Positions 1-7,449 of a stretch of DNA of 64,000 nt are shown here, in pieces. Under the pieces are notes generated by a model. The model made no database searches and was not told the DNA's origin. It saw only the letters and a list, made by a program, of their open reading frames with translations. The DNA comes from Microbacterium dextranolyticum. GTDB lineage: Bacteria; Actinomycetota; Actinomycetes; Actinomycetales; Microbacteriaceae. The position numbers and the translations under genes were made by a program. Each line of letters starts with the position of its first letter. The first letter of the stretch is position 1. The stretch lies in assembly GCF_016907295.1 (NCBI RefSeq), contig NZ_JAFBBR010000001.1, positions 186,001-250,000 on the forward strand, written 5' to 3'.

Positions 1-30
1 GACGGGGCCGGACGGGGCCGAGCGGGGCCG
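1..30. repeat. three tandem GC-rich decamers
   Basis: Three adjacent 10-base copies of a gacggggccg-type unit open the window (the third differs at two bases). The array may continue to the left of the window. No gene is visible between here and 197. Confidence 0.6.
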
Positions 31-196
31 GGTGGGCGGCGGTGACCGGCCGCAGCCGTCGGCACCGGACCGGCGAAGGGGGCCGCCGTGATACGGGTCG
101 TCAAGACATTCTCCAAACCTAGAAATCGGCATCACACAGCGCCCGCACACGGGCGGGCGGGAAGACGCCGCCCATGGGTGGGCGGCATGCCGGATC

Positions 197-643
197 TCAG
201 GTTCGGGAAATCGACAACAGCAGCAGTGAGGGCGCGGCCGGACGCCGCGACACGGGCACCGGCACCAGCAGCGGCGCGCGCACCGGACGGGATACCCGCA
301 GTATCCGCAGCCGGCCCTGGAGCCGGGAAGCCGTCACGGCCGCCAGTACCAGCAGCGTGCACACCACCCCGATCAGGCACCCCCACGCCCCGGACGCATC
401 GACGGACACCCCCGCAGAGGACGACGCCGTCCGGCCCTCCACCGGTGCCCCCGAGTCTGGGGTAGAGCCGGTCGCGACGGGGGAGCCCGCACTGGTGTCG
501 GCGTGCGCGTCAGCCGTGGTGTGGGAGGTGGTCCAGCCGCCGATGATGAGCACAAGTGCCAGGCCCAGGATGGTCAGCAGCCGCCCCGACCACCACCCCG
601 CCGCGATGACCCGGTCGGGCCGGGATCGGGGGTCGCGGGGCAT
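197..643 (-). CDS. DUF6153-type small membrane protein (paralogue 1)
   Basis: A 148-residue protein of unknown function. It has a hydrophobic segment at about residues 20-37 (LLTILGLALVLIIGGW), a loop rich in Ser, Ala, Thr and Asp, a second hydrophobic segment at about 87-105, then an Arg/Pro-rich stretch ending in LLLLSISRT. The terminal xLSISRT tail is shared with the genes at 11013-11444 and 11633-12103, which defines a family I recall as DUF6153. ATG at 643 with a weak GAGGG upstream. It sits at the edge of the copper/redox island and is divergent from the multicopper oxidase gene. A copper-related role is inferred only from its neighbours. Confidence 0.75.
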   Translation of the reverse strand: MPRDPRSRPDRVIAAGWWSGRLLTILGLALVLIIGGWTTSHTTADAHADTSAGSPVATGSTPDSGAPVEGRTASSSAGVSVDASGAWGCLIGVVCTLLVLAAVTASRLQGRLRILRVSRPVRAPLLVPVPVSRRPAAPSLLLLSISRT

Positions 644-796
644 AGTCCCTCACTGTACCAATCCGACCTTTGCGTCTCCCGGATCTCGCCCGGCCGCAGG
701 CCTTCCACGCCTTCGCCGACAGAGCAGCCACATCGCGTCCACCGGCACGTCGTTCTCGATTATCGGCGAACGACGTCCGTCTCCTGAGCGGAAGGA

Positions 797-960
797 TCAG
801 TGCCCTCGGGGTGCCGTGGTGTCGGTCAAGGCGGGCAGCAGGATCGCCGTGACGCCGTCGGGGTCGAGTCTGCCGGTGCGGACTTCTTCGGCGGCGCCGT
901 TGAGGACGGCACGGGTCGCTGAACTCCGCCGCGATCGTCTCGGCTGCGTCAGGTTCGCCC
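797..960 (-). pseudogene. possible decayed remnant of a C-terminal protein segment
   Basis: The 644-1001 stretch has no intact gene. On the minus strand a coding-like fragment is readable only with a frame change near 915. One frame reads GEPDAAETIAAEFSD and the next continues with RAVLNGAAEEVRTGRLDPDG and ends at a TGA at 797-799. The composition looks like the C-terminal helices of a regulator (TetR-like is a guess), but no start or DNA-binding domain is seen. The rest of 644-1001 holds nothing I can identify. Confidence 0.25.
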
Positions 961-1001
961 CACCGGGCACGTGCACCCGTCGGCACCCGAGGCGGCGCCG
1001 A

Positions 1002-1029
1002 TTGAAAAAATACCTATAGGGGGTATAAG
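1002..1029 (+). promoter_or_regulatory. promoter with embedded CsoR-like operator
   Basis: TTGAAA (1002-1007), a 16-base spacer and TATAAG (1024-1029) form a good sigma-70-type promoter for the oxidase gene. Within it, ATACC (1010-1014) and GGTAT (1022-1026) make an inverted repeat around a 7-base centre. This TACC...GGTA pattern resembles copper-sensing CsoR operators, and its position between -35 and -10 would let a repressor block polymerase. That CsoR binds it is inferred. Confidence 0.6.
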
Positions 1030-1067
1030 GTGTGGGGGAGTCGTGTGCGAGGGAGAGGCGGGCGAGG

Positions 1068-2981
1068 TTGATTCAACCGATCGACTATTTCCTGGTCGCC
1101 TGGTTCGTGCTGGTCGCGATCAGCACGATCTGGGTCGGGGTGGACCAGTTCCGTCACAACCCGGAGCCGGCGGTGATGAAGTGGGGCTTCATCCTGGTCA
1201 CCCTCTACCTGGGGCCGATCGGGGCGCTGCTGTATGTGCTCGCGGACAAGGAGCCACGGCCGGGAGAGCATGAGGAGTTCACCCGGCCGCTGTGGAAGCA
1301 GGGCATCGGCTCGACCATCCACTGCGTCGCGGGCGATGCCACCGGCATCATCGTCGCCGCCGTCGTCGTCGCGTCGCTGGGCCTGCCGATGTGGCTGGAT
1401 CTGATCATCGAGTACGCCGCCGGGTTCGCGTTCGGGTTGTTCGTGTTCCAGGCCCTGTTCATGAAGAACATGATGGGCGGCAGCTACTGGCAGAACGTGC
1501 GCCGCTCGTTCCTGCCCGAGTTCATCAGCATGAACTTGATGATGGCGGGCATGGCGCCGGTGATGTCGCTGCTGATGATGGGCCGCGACATGCGGGCCAT
1601 GCTGCCCACCGAGTTGCTGTTCTGGGCGGTGATGAGTTTCGGGATCGCGGTCGGGTTCGTGCTCGCTTACCCCGTGAACGTGTGGATGGTGAAGAAGGGC
1701 CTCAAGCACGGTCTGATGACCGTCCGCCCCCAGCCCGCCACCCACCCCCAGGAGCATGACGCGCACGCGCAGCACAGCCCGCGGCCGGAGGCGCACGCCG
1801 GCCACGACCAGGCGGCGGGCGGTGCGTCGTCGCCGGGGTCGGGGCATGAGGCGCACCAGCCTTCTGGCGCCGGAGCGGTGACCGTGCCGCAGCTGACCGT
1901 GGTCGGCGCGTTCTCCGCGATCGCGCTCGTGGTCGGGATGGTCGCCCCCGCGAACGCCGTCAACATGACTCTCAGCGCGCACGACGTCGGTGGGCTGATC
2001 ATGCCGCCCGGGATGATCATGACCCGTGACACCCCCGCCGAGGCGATGCGGGACATGGCCGCCGTCGACCCGCGGGCCGCGACCGCCGCGTACGACGTGG
2101 ACACCCGCGGTGATGAGGTGCTGGAACCTGCCCGCGTCGAGGACGGGGTGAGGGTGTTCGAGCTGACCGTGTCGCAGATCCGCTGGGAGATCCTCCCCGG
2201 CGTCACCGTCGACGCGTACGCGTACAACGGGCAGATCCCGGGGCCTCGGCTGCAGGTCACCCAGGGCGACCGGATCCGCATCGACGTGACCAACGAGCTC
2301 GACGAGTCCACGACCGTGCACTGGCACGGCCTGGACGTGCCCAACGAGATGGACGGGCCCGCCGGGATCACCCAGGATCCCATCCAACCCGGCGACACCT
2401 ACCGGTACGAGTACACGGTGAAGCAGTGGGGCACGTTCTTCTACCACTCCCACGATCACGCCGACCGGCAGCAGGCCCTCGGCCTGTACGGGGCGCTGAT
2501 CATCGACCCCGCCGACCCTGGCCTGCAGCCGCCTGCCGATCGCGAGTACACGATCCAGCTGCAGGAGTGGCTGTCCCGGGAGGGGCTGACCTATCCGGCG
2601 ATGCCGATGGAAGGGGGCATGCCGAACTACTTCACCATCAACGGGAAGGCGTACCCGGCCACCGAGACCATCGACATGAAGGTGGGGGAGACCCTCCGGG
2701 TGCGGTTCATCGGCTCGAACACCAACGACATCCACCCGATGCACATCCACGGCGGCCCGTTCACCGTCGTCGCCCGCGACGGGGCGGCCCTCACCACGGC
2801 GCAGCAGTTCCAGGCCGACACGATCAACGTCGGGCCGGGACAACGCTACGACGTGCTCTGGAACGCGCTCGAGCCCGGCCAGTGGCTCATCCACTGCCAC
2901 ATCAACCACCACACCACCAACAACAACGTCGAAACCGACGGCGCTGGCGGCCTGACCATGATCATCAACGTCACCGAATAA
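1068..2981 (+). CDS. DUF4396 membrane domain fused to multicopper oxidase
   Basis: A predicted membrane-anchored copper oxidase. Residues 1-215 are a multi-helix DUF4396 domain (begins MIQPIDYFLVAWFVLVAIST). A His-rich linker follows (about 222-265), then another hydrophobic segment (about 270-295). The cupredoxin part, from about 345 to the end, has the four copper-binding motifs HWHG (418-421), HSH (460-462), HPMHIHG (556-562) and HCH (609-611). The position normally holding the axial Met or Leu after the last motif appears to be Asn. I chose the TTG at 1068, preceded by GGGAGAGG at 1051-1058. A GTG at 1032 would add 12 residues but lies upstream of the likely transcription start. Probable role: periplasm-side oxidation of Cu(I) or phenolics. 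Confidence 0.85.
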   Translation: MIQPIDYFLVAWFVLVAISTIWVGVDQFRHNPEPAVMKWGFILVTLYLGPIGALLYVLADKEPRPGEHEEFTRPLWKQGIGSTIHCVAGDATGIIVAAVVVASLGLPMWLDLIIEYAAGFAFGLFVFQALFMKNMMGGSYWQNVRRSFLPEFISMNLMMAGMAPVMSLLMMGRDMRAMLPTELLFWAVMSFGIAVGFVLAYPVNVWMVKKGLKHGLMTVRPQPATHPQEHDAHAQHSPRPEAHAGHDQAAGGASSPGSGHEAHQPSGAGAVTVPQLTVVGAFSAIALVVGMVAPANAVNMTLSAHDVGGLIMPPGMIMTRDTPAEAMRDMAAVDPRAATAAYDVDTRGDEVLEPARVEDGVRVFELTVSQIRWEILPGVTVDAYAYNGQIPGPRLQVTQGDRIRIDVTNELDESTTVHWHGLDVPNEMDGPAGITQDPIQPGDTYRYEYTVKQWGTFFYHSHDHADRQQALGLYGALIIDPADPGLQPPADREYTIQLQEWLSREGLTYPAMPMEGGMPNYFTINGKAYPATETIDMKVGETLRVRFIGSNTNDIHPMHIHGGPFTVVARDGAALTTAQQFQADTINVGPGQRYDVLWNALEPGQWLIHCHINHHTTNNNVETDGAGGLTMIINVTE

Positions 2982-3164
2982 CCCCACGAACCGAAGAACC
3001 GCCGCCGTTGTGGTCGCCGTTGCCGCGTCGAGTCACGTCCGCGCCCTCCGGCAGCACAGCAGGCGGATGCCAGGGGTGCCCAGCTCATCGTGCCCGACCG
3101 TTTCGGTTGCCGGAGGCCGAGATCGCCCGCCCGCCCGCAACGGGGCGCGGTGACCTCGCCGTGG

Positions 3165-4676
3165 TCAGGTGGTCGCGGGAGGGAGGACGCGTCGGCGGCG
3201 GGCGACGGTGACGGCCGCGGCGACCGTGAGTGCCGTCGAGACGGCGAGGAGCACGGCGCCGAGGATGATCTGCCCCGGTGACGGGGTGAGGGCGGTGACG
3301 GGCTGGTAGAGGTTGCGCTGCTGGCTCTGCGGGCCGGTGAGTTGCTGATCGACGGGCACCCACACCTCGAGGGTGCGTTCGCCGGTGGCGAACTGGGCGT
3401 ACACGAACCACAGCCCCGGTGACGGCAGTGCCAGTTCCCCGGTGAAGGTACCGGGAGGCGGGGTGCCGGGTTGTGCGCGCAGCGGCGCGGTGAGGTCCTC
3501 TCCGGTGCGGCGGGCGACCAGACGGGACGGGGTGAGGTCGGTGTCGTCGGTGAGGCGGATGCCGGTGATGGTGACGGTCAGCTGCCCGGTGCCGTCGCCG
3601 GTGACGGTCATCTGTGCGGTGCCGTAGGCGGTGCCCTGGCCGGGGTCGTGCGCCTGCGCGGGTGGGGGCGGGGCGAGGGCGACCAGCAGAAGGGTGAGGG
3701 CCGCGGCCGCGCCGCCGGATCGGAGGCGAGCCCCCGGCCGCACGGTGAGGGCGATCATGCTGACGATGATCACCGTGGTGGTGCCGACGGCGGACCAGGC
3801 GACGGGGGTGGGTGGGACGCTGCTGATCCCGGTCCCGGAGGCCAGCAGTTGCAGGGTGGTCACGGCGAGGGCGGCCACCGGCCACCGCCACCGGGGGACG
3901 GGCAGGGCCAGCAGGAAGAGCCCGGCCACCGCGACCGGCAGGTCGGGGGCGAGCCACCCAGAGGTGGTGAGCAGCACCCACAGCACCACCCGGAACACCA
4001 GGTACACGGCGACGACGAGGACAAGGCGGGTGCGGCCGGGGACCAGGGTGGTGATCACCCATGCCGCGCCGAGCGTGGTCGCCAGCAGCAGCGGCAGGTA
4101 CAGGGTCTCGGTGAACTGGGGCACGTCGGTGTCGTATTCCATCACGATGATCAGCGCCGCCCCCAGCACGCCTGCGGCCAGGGCGATCCGCGGCGGGGCG
4201 GGCACGTGCCGGTCGGTGCCGGTGAGCAGGCCGATCAGCACGCACAGGGTGCCGATCACCGACAGCAGGTGCGGGGGCGACCAGAGCACCGCGTCACGCC
4301 CGAACGCGGTGTGCCAGAACGCGTCGGCGGGCGCGGCCGCCGCGGTCGCGACCGCCGCAGCGACCGCGAGGGCGAACCCGGGAGTGCGGAACACGGCGGC
4401 CACGGATCGTGTCGCGGCCAGCCGCCGCCACCCCCAGCCGGCGATCACGACCCCGACGGTGAGGATCGACGCATACAGCAGCAGGTGCGGAGGGATGAAG
4501 GTGCTGTCCCGGCCGAGGGTGGTGTGCCAGGAGTCGTCCCAATACGCCGACCCAACCCCGGCGGCCGCGGCCGCTGCGGCGACCCAGACGCCCCCTGCCC
4601 CCAGCGCCGGGGAACCGCGGGCCGGGTCCGGCTCGGACGGGATGGGGGCGCGGTCACGGCTGCCGTGTGGTCGCAT
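3165..4676 (-). CDS. polytopic membrane protein with extracytoplasmic beta domain
   Basis: A 503-residue protein with about ten hydrophobic segments between residues 30 and 345. An exposed domain follows (about 350-460; includes TAYGTAQMTVTGDGTGQLTV and the sequence LPSPGLWFVYAQFATGERT), then a final transmembrane helix and an Arg-rich tail. The exposed part resembles the small immunoglobulin-like domains found in copper/cytochrome accessory proteins (FixH or YtkA style), but I cannot name the family. ATG at 4676 with AAAGGA at 4683-4688. It is transcribed in the same direction as the cytochrome c maturation genes upstream, about 96 bases away. Function unknown; a role in metal handling or oxidase assembly is inferred from context. 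Confidence 0.75.
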   Translation of the reverse strand: MRPHGSRDRAPIPSEPDPARGSPALGAGGVWVAAAAAAAGVGSAYWDDSWHTTLGRDSTFIPPHLLLYASILTVGVVIAGWGWRRLAATRSVAAVFRTPGFALAVAAAVATAAAAPADAFWHTAFGRDAVLWSPPHLLSVIGTLCVLIGLLTGTDRHVPAPPRIALAAGVLGAALIIVMEYDTDVPQFTETLYLPLLLATTLGAAWVITTLVPGRTRLVLVVAVYLVFRVVLWVLLTTSGWLAPDLPVAVAGLFLLALPVPRWRWPVAALAVTTLQLLASGTGISSVPPTPVAWSAVGTTTVIIVSMIALTVRPGARLRSGGAAAALTLLLVALAPPPPAQAHDPGQGTAYGTAQMTVTGDGTGQLTVTITGIRLTDDTDLTPSRLVARRTGEDLTAPLRAQPGTPPPGTFTGELALPSPGLWFVYAQFATGERTLEVWVPVDQQLTGPQSQQRNLYQPVTALTPSPGQIILGAVLLAVSTALTVAAAVTVARRRRVLPPATT

Positions 4677-4736
4677 GGTCTGTCCTTTCTGTGATGCGGC
4701 AGGGAGCCGGTCCGGCCCTGGCGGCTAACGCCATGG

Positions 4737-4759
4737 CCCCGCTCCCGGCGGCAGCGGGG
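4737..4759 (-). terminator. hairpin downstream of ccdA
   Basis: CCCCGCT (4737-4743) and AGCGGGG (4753-4759) form a perfect 7-bp stem with a 9-base loop just after the ccdA stop codon. There is no T tract, so intrinsic termination is only possible. Confidence 0.4.
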
Positions 4760-4772
4760 TGTTAGAGGTGTG

Positions 4773-5501
4773 TTAGAGGGGGAGCACGGTGGCTCCGATG
4801 AGGTTCTGGATGCTGGAGGTGAGGAGTGTCCAGGCTCCGCTGATCATCGCGATGCCGGTGGCGATCATGAGGACCCCGCCGGTGATGTTGATGGTGCGGA
4901 TGTGGCGGCGCAGGAACGTGATGCTTCCGGTGGCCCAGTTCAGGCCGGCGGCGGCGGCGATGAAGGGCAACCCCAGGCCCAGGCAGTAGGTGACGGCGAG
5001 GAGGGCGCCGCGGGCGGGGTTGCCGGTGGTGAGGCTGAGGGCGGAGATCGCGGCGAGGGTGGGGCCCAGGCACGGGGTCCAGCCGAGCCCGAACGCGATG
5101 CCGAGCAGGGGAGCTCCGGCCAGCCCGCTGGGTGGGTGGATGGCGGGTTTCGCGGTGCGTTGGAAGAGCCGGAACACGCCGAGGAACACGAGCCCCATCA
5201 GCAGGACCACGATCCCGAGGATGCGGGTGAGGAGATCTTGCCAGCGGATGAGCCAGGCCCCCAGGGCGCCGAACGCGGCCCCGTAGCCGATGAACAGGAC
5301 GGAGAAGCCGAGGGTGAACAGTCCGGTCCCGGCCAGCGCCCGCCACCGGGAGACCCCCGCGGTGGTGGTGGTGCCGGTGAGGTAGCCGAGGTAGCCGGGC
5401 ACGAGGGGGAGCACGCAGGGGGAGGCGAAGGACACCAGCCCGGCGAGGAGGGCTAGGGGGAGGGCGGCCCAGATGCTGCCGGCGGTGATGATCTCCCCCA
5501 T
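4773..5501 (-). CDS. ccdA: cytochrome c biogenesis protein CcdA
   Basis: A 242-residue thiol-disulfide transporter of the membrane that passes electrons from cytoplasmic thioredoxin to extracytoplasmic thiol proteins. Six hydrophobic segments are visible. The two conserved redox cysteines sit in FASPCVLPLVPGYL near the N-terminus and GLGWTPCLGP in the middle, as expected for the family. The ATG at 5501 overlaps the stop of the thioredoxin-like gene by one base (TGATG), so the two are translationally coupled. This pairing supplies reductant for apocytochrome thiols and possibly for copper-loaded proteins. It is the last gene of the operon that starts with the M23 peptidase. Confidence 0.93.
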   Translation of the reverse strand: MGEIITAGSIWAALPLALLAGLVSFASPCVLPLVPGYLGYLTGTTTTAGVSRWRALAGTGLFTLGFSVLFIGYGAAFGALGAWLIRWQDLLTRILGIVVLLMGLVFLGVFRLFQRTAKPAIHPPSGLAGAPLLGIAFGLGWTPCLGPTLAAISALSLTTGNPARGALLAVTYCLGLGLPFIAAAAGLNWATGSITFLRRHIRTINITGGVLMIATGIAMISGAWTLLTSSIQNLIGATVLPL

Positions 5502-6130
5502 CAGGGGCTCGTCTCGGCGAGGACGGTGTCGATGAGGGCGGCGAGGGTGGTGCGGGTAGGCAGTTGCCCGATGATGCGGGCGGCCATCCGGCCGGTGCGG
5601 TCCAGGACGATTGTGGTGGGCACGGCGCCGGGGGCGGCTTTCCCGGCGAACGCGGCTTGCACCGTGCCGGTGGTGGCGTCCAGGATCGACGGGTAGGTGA
5701 TGCCGAACTGGTTCTCGAACGCGGCGGCGGTGTCGGCGCTGTCGCGCACGTTGACGCCGATGAACACGACACCGTCGGGCTGGTAGGTCTGGGCGAGGGC
5801 TTCCAGGTCGGGCGCTTCGGCACGGCAGGGCGGGCAGGCGGCGTACCAGAAGTTCACCACAACGACCGAACCCGCCCACGCGGTGGAATCCGCCTGCTCC
5901 CCGGTGTCGGTGGTGCCGGTGAAGGTGACCGGGTCGTCGCGCTGGTCGGCGGGGATCTCCCGCACGGTCTCGTCCGCGGACAGATACCCCGGGGACGGGG
6001 AGGAGGACAACAGGCCGGGCGTCTGGGCGGTGCACCCGGCCAGAAGCAGGACGAGCGCGCCGAACACGGCGACCGCGGCGGCGGTGACGGCGCGGCGGGG
6101 TGGGCGTGTCAGGGTGGTGGGGGTGCGCAT
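5501..6130 (-). CDS. TlpA/ResA-like thioredoxin lipoprotein
   Basis: A 209-residue extracytoplasmic thioredoxin-fold protein. A signal sequence with a lipobox (LLAGC, Cys33) predicts a lipid anchor. The redox site is CPPC (Cys99-Cys102) in NFWYAACPPCRAE, and the fold continues with the conserved VPTTIVLDRTGR (cis-Pro strand). It probably reduces the CXXCH cysteines of apocytochromes or keeps copper protein thiols reduced, with electrons from CcdA encoded immediately downstream with a one-base overlap. A second lgt gene in the same operon fits its lipoprotein nature. Confidence 0.92.
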   Translation of the reverse strand: MRTPTTLTRPPRRAVTAAAVAVFGALVLLLAGCTAQTPGLLSSSPSPGYLSADETVREIPADQRDDPVTFTGTTDTGEQADSTAWAGSVVVVNFWYAACPPCRAEAPDLEALAQTYQPDGVVFIGVNVRDSADTAAAFENQFGITYPSILDATTGTVQAAFAGKAAPGAVPTTIVLDRTGRMAARIIGQLPTRTTLAALIDTVLAETSP

Positions 6131-6149
6131 GCGGGATCACTCCGGTCGG

Positions 6150-6425
6150 TCAGGTGTTCGTGCTCTTGCTGGTGGGGCGGCGGCGGCCGGCGAGGATGGC
6201 GCCGGTGATCAGCAGCAGCGCCCCGGTCGGGTACCCGGCGACCAGGTCGAGCCAGCCGGAGGGCTGGCCGGGGCCGAACACTTCCAGGTGCGCGAGCCAG
6301 TGGATGATCGCGACGATCGCGCCGGCGGCCATCAGGGCCTGGCCGACCCGGACGAGCAGGCGGTGTCGCCGCCAGGCGCGTTGCGGGTCCTCAGCTGGGG
6401 CGGGGCGGGGGGTGGTGCGGGTCAT
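6150..6425 (-). CDS. small two-helix membrane protein
   Basis: A 91-residue protein with a basic N-terminus (to about residue 25), hydrophobic segments at about 27-43 and 62-80, and a basic, Thr/Ser-rich tail. I recognise no family. The ATG at 6425 lies 25 bases after the ccsB stop and 19 bases before the thioredoxin-like gene, so it is part of the same operon. It may be an accessory subunit of the cytochrome assembly machinery, but that is inferred from position alone. Confidence 0.7.
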   Translation of the reverse strand: MTRTTPRPAPAEDPQRAWRRHRLLVRVGQALMAAGAIVAIIHWLAHLEVFGPGQPSGWLDLVAGYPTGALLLITGAILAGRRRPTSKSTNT

Positions 6426-6450
6426 GAGCGGTCCTTTCGCAGGGGGCGGG

Positions 6451-7449
6451 TCACAGTCCGGAGTAGGAGTGCAGCCCGGTGAAGAAGACGTTGACGACGC
6501 CGAAGTTGAACAGCACGGCGGCGAAGCCGACGATGCACAGCCAGGCGGCGCGGGTGCCGGCCCAGCCGCGGGTGGCGGTGGCGTGCAGGTATCCGGCGTA
6601 GAGCACCCAGATGATGAACGTCCACACCTCTTTCACGTCCCACCCCCAGAACCTGCCCCAGGCGCGGCCGGCCCAGATCGCCCCGGCGATCAGGGTGAAG
6701 GTCCACAGGATGAACCCGACGATCGTCAGCCGGTATGCGAGTCGGTCCAGATCCTCCGGCCCGGGCAGACTGTCCCGCAGCCGGGTGAGCCGGGAGGGGA
6801 GGCCGCGGCGGCGGGTGGTGAGCAGGTAGGTGAGGGAGACGAGGAACGCGAGCCCGAAGAACGCGGTCGCCAGCAGCGCGACCAGCACGTGGATGACCAG
6901 CCACCCGGACTGCAGGGCGGGCATCAGGGGGACGACGGGGACGTAGAAGCTGACCGTCGCGACGCCGAGCAGCAGCACGGTCAGCCCGAGCACGGCGCTG
7001 CCCAGGTACGCCAGCCGCACCCGCAGCGACACGGCCAGGAAGGTGGCGATGATCAGGGCGGTGCCGGTGAGGGAGAACTCGAACATGTTCGCCCACGGCA
7101 CCCGGTCCGCGGCGACCCCGCGCAGCACCACCCCGGCAAGATGGAACACCCAGCCCAGCACGGTCAACACGAACCCGACCCGCGCCGCCTTCCCCGCCCC
7201 CCGTCCGCCCCCCGGGGCAGCGGCGGCACCGGGTGCGGTGTCGGGGGCGGGGGCGGTGGGTGTGCCTGCCAGGTCCGGGTCGGTGGTGCTGGTGGCGCCG
7301 GCGGTGACCGGCACCCGGACGGTGACCGGGACGGCAGGGGTGCTGGCGCGGCGGGCGAGGTGAAGGGTGTAGGCGACGAATGCGGCGGCGTAGATCGCGA
7401 TCGCCGAGTACACCAGCAGCAGGGACAGGGCGTCAAGGAACGGGGTCAT
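6451..7449 (-). CDS. ccsB: cytochrome c biogenesis protein CcsB (CcsA/ResC type)
   Basis: A 332-residue membrane protein, one half of the System II heme delivery and ligation complex. It starts MTPFLDALSLLLVYSAIAIY and carries the heme-handling tryptophan-rich motif WGWDVKEVW with flanking helices, followed by a conserved C-terminal region (VVNVFFTGLHSYSGL). I chose the ATG at 7447-7449, which has GAGGAGG directly upstream, over a longer frame start. The gene overlaps the end of resB by 17 bases. Partner of ResB in attaching heme to apocytochrome c outside the membrane. Confidence 0.92.
   Translation of the reverse strand: MTPFLDALSLLLVYSAIAIYAAAFVAYTLHLARRASTPAVPVTVRVPVTAGATSTTDPDLAGTPTAPAPDTAPGAAAAPGGGRGAGKAARVGFVLTVLGWVFHLAGVVLRGVAADRVPWANMFEFSLTGTALIIATFLAVSLRVRLAYLGSAVLGLTVLLLGVATVSFYVPVVPLMPALQSGWLVIHVLVALLATAFFGLAFLVSLTYLLTTRRRGLPSRLTRLRDSLPGPEDLDRLAYRLTIVGFILWTFTLIAGAIWAGRAWGRFWGWDVKEVWTFIIWVLYAGYLHATATRGWAGTRAAWLCIVGFAAVLFNFGVVNVFFTGLHSYSGL

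Noticed and set aside
1..30. Tandem decamers as the start of a CRISPR array
   Set aside because: Units are contiguous, 10 bases long and without spacers; no cas gene is present.
1014..2987. A 657-codon minus-strand frame opposite the DUF4396/oxidase gene
   Set aside because: It mirrors the real gene, is rich in His, Arg, Val and Asp from antisense codons, and has no recognisable domain. The plus strand has copper motifs.
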